A stretch of DNA of 64,000 nucleotides, from positions 434,001 to 498,000 of the forward strand of contig JASGKH010000001.1 in assembly GCA_047600785.1 (NCBI GenBank). Direction: 5' to 3'. This document shows, one piece after another, positions 63,661-64,000 of the stretch (position 1 is its first letter; each line of letters opens with the position of its first letter). The notes under the pieces are model-generated. The model saw nothing but the letters and a program-made list of their open reading frames with translations, was not told where the DNA came from and did no database searches. This stretch comes from Breznakibacter sp047600785 (GTDB lineage Bacteria > Bacteroidota > Bacteroidia > Bacteroidales > Marinilabiliaceae). Position numbers and translations under genes: made by a program.

Positions 63661-64000
63661 TTAACTGTATTTTTCGGTTAACTTAATTACTTTAAGGATG
63701 GCGGCCACGTTCCAAGCCATCGAAACGGCACCTTTGCCTTTGTGGGGCGGTGTACCGGTAAAGAATTCGGGAATGGTTCCAAGACAATGATCGTACATCT
63801 CTTCTTCAAACCCTTCCATGATGCGTTTAATGAAAGGCAATCCCCCTCGTTTATGGATTTTAAGGTATGCATCGGCAAAAAAGCCGAACAGCCACGGCCA
63901 CACACAACCCTGATGCAGTGCCATATCGCGAGAGAAGGGAACCCTTTCGATAGATCCACGGTATGCAGGATCGGAAGGGGAAAGGGTCCGCAACCCTTTT
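63661..64000 (-). CDS. Glycogen debranching enzyme (amylo-alpha-1,6-glucosidase), C-terminal part
   Basis: The visible 112 codons encode the end of a GDE_C domain: GLRTLSPSDPAYRGS at the window edge, MALHQGCVWPWLFGFFADAY, and FFTGTPPHKGKGAVSMAWNV. These are typical of Bacteroidota debranching enzymes that hydrolyse alpha-1,6 branch points of glycogen. The frame is open at the window end, so the start and most of the protein lie outside. Only four bases separate its stop from the GT4 start, so the genes are cotranscribed. Confidence 0.92.
   Translation of the reverse strand, partial: KGLRTLSPSDPAYRGSIERVPFSRDMALHQGCVWPWLFGFFADAYLKIHKRGGLPFIKRIMEGFEEEMYDHCLGTIPEFFTGTPPHKGKGAVSMAWNVAAILKVIKLTEKYS

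Noticed and set aside
1..64000. Insertion sequences, prophage genes, tRNA or rRNA genes
   Set aside because: No transposase, integrase, phage structural gene, tRNA cloverleaf or rRNA-like stretch was recognised on either strand by reading.

Overview
The window looks like a chromosome segment of a Bacteroidales-type Bacteroidota, probably a saccharolytic fermenter outside the genus Bacteroides. Supporting signs are SusC/SusD-like outer membrane proteins, a hybrid two-component system (HTCS), the bifunctional fucose enzyme FKP, S46 dipeptidyl-peptidases, TANNTTTG-type promoters, and a type IX secretion (T9SS) C-terminal sorting domain, a system Bacteroides species lack. No rRNA, tRNA, CRISPR array or insertion sequence was recognised.

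Left edge to 8.1 kb: the 3' part of fkp overlaps a Wzi-like outer membrane protein gene by ATGA, suggesting coupled fucose activation and capsule display. A convergent DUF418 membrane protein gene follows, then a YfiR-like periplasmic protein and a TonB-dependent receptor. The gap at 8.05-8.41 kb holds a hairpin, a degenerate 23-bp tandem repeat and a terminator.

8.4-33.6 kb is a glucuronoxylan utilisation locus. On the minus strand from 29.0 kb: SusC, SusD, a GH35/DUF5597 protein, a GH115 alpha-glucuronidase, a GPH-family symporter, a GH10 xylanase, a cytoplasmic GH43, a GH67 alpha-glucuronidase, a SASA-type esterase, an exported GH43, and last a T9SS-targeted protein with two similar beta-rich modules. 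The HTCS regulator is divergent, and the shared intergenic region carries nested direct and inverted repeats that may be its operator. A likely scheme: GH10 cuts the backbone, SusCD imports oligosaccharides, the esterase, GH115 and GH67 strip acetyl and (methyl)glucuronic acid groups, GH43 enzymes release xylose or arabinose, and the GPH carrier passes products to the cytoplasmic GH43.

33.8-42.3 kb: an orphan LytS-type TPR histidine kinase, a possible gene remnant, a small secreted protein, a viroplasmin-type RNase H, MarC and two S46 peptidases (both DPP7-like). 42.5-53.2 kb is housekeeping and envelope: a porin-family barrel, an Ig-like lipoprotein, a DUF3108 protein, a CHAD protein, groEL, groES, and the cluster sigma-54 regulator-lptE-unknown-secG, plus a small membrane protein.

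53.4-64 kb: kdsB, then glycogen metabolism: a branching enzyme on the plus strand facing a minus-strand set made of a debranching enzyme (cut by the window edge), a GT4 glycosyltransferase, a GH57 amylase-type enzyme, and a 1412-residue fusion of GT3-like glycogen synthase with GT35 glucan phosphorylase.

Three otherwise intact genes (GH35-like, HTCS and glgB, the last twice) are broken by small indels in short T or A runs. Correcting each restores full-length proteins, so sequence error is at least as likely as gene loss. No wholly novel system could be demonstrated. The best leads are the T9SS two-module protein at the end of the xylan locus, the synthase-phosphorylase fusion, the nested repeats before susC, and the 23-bp repeat block.
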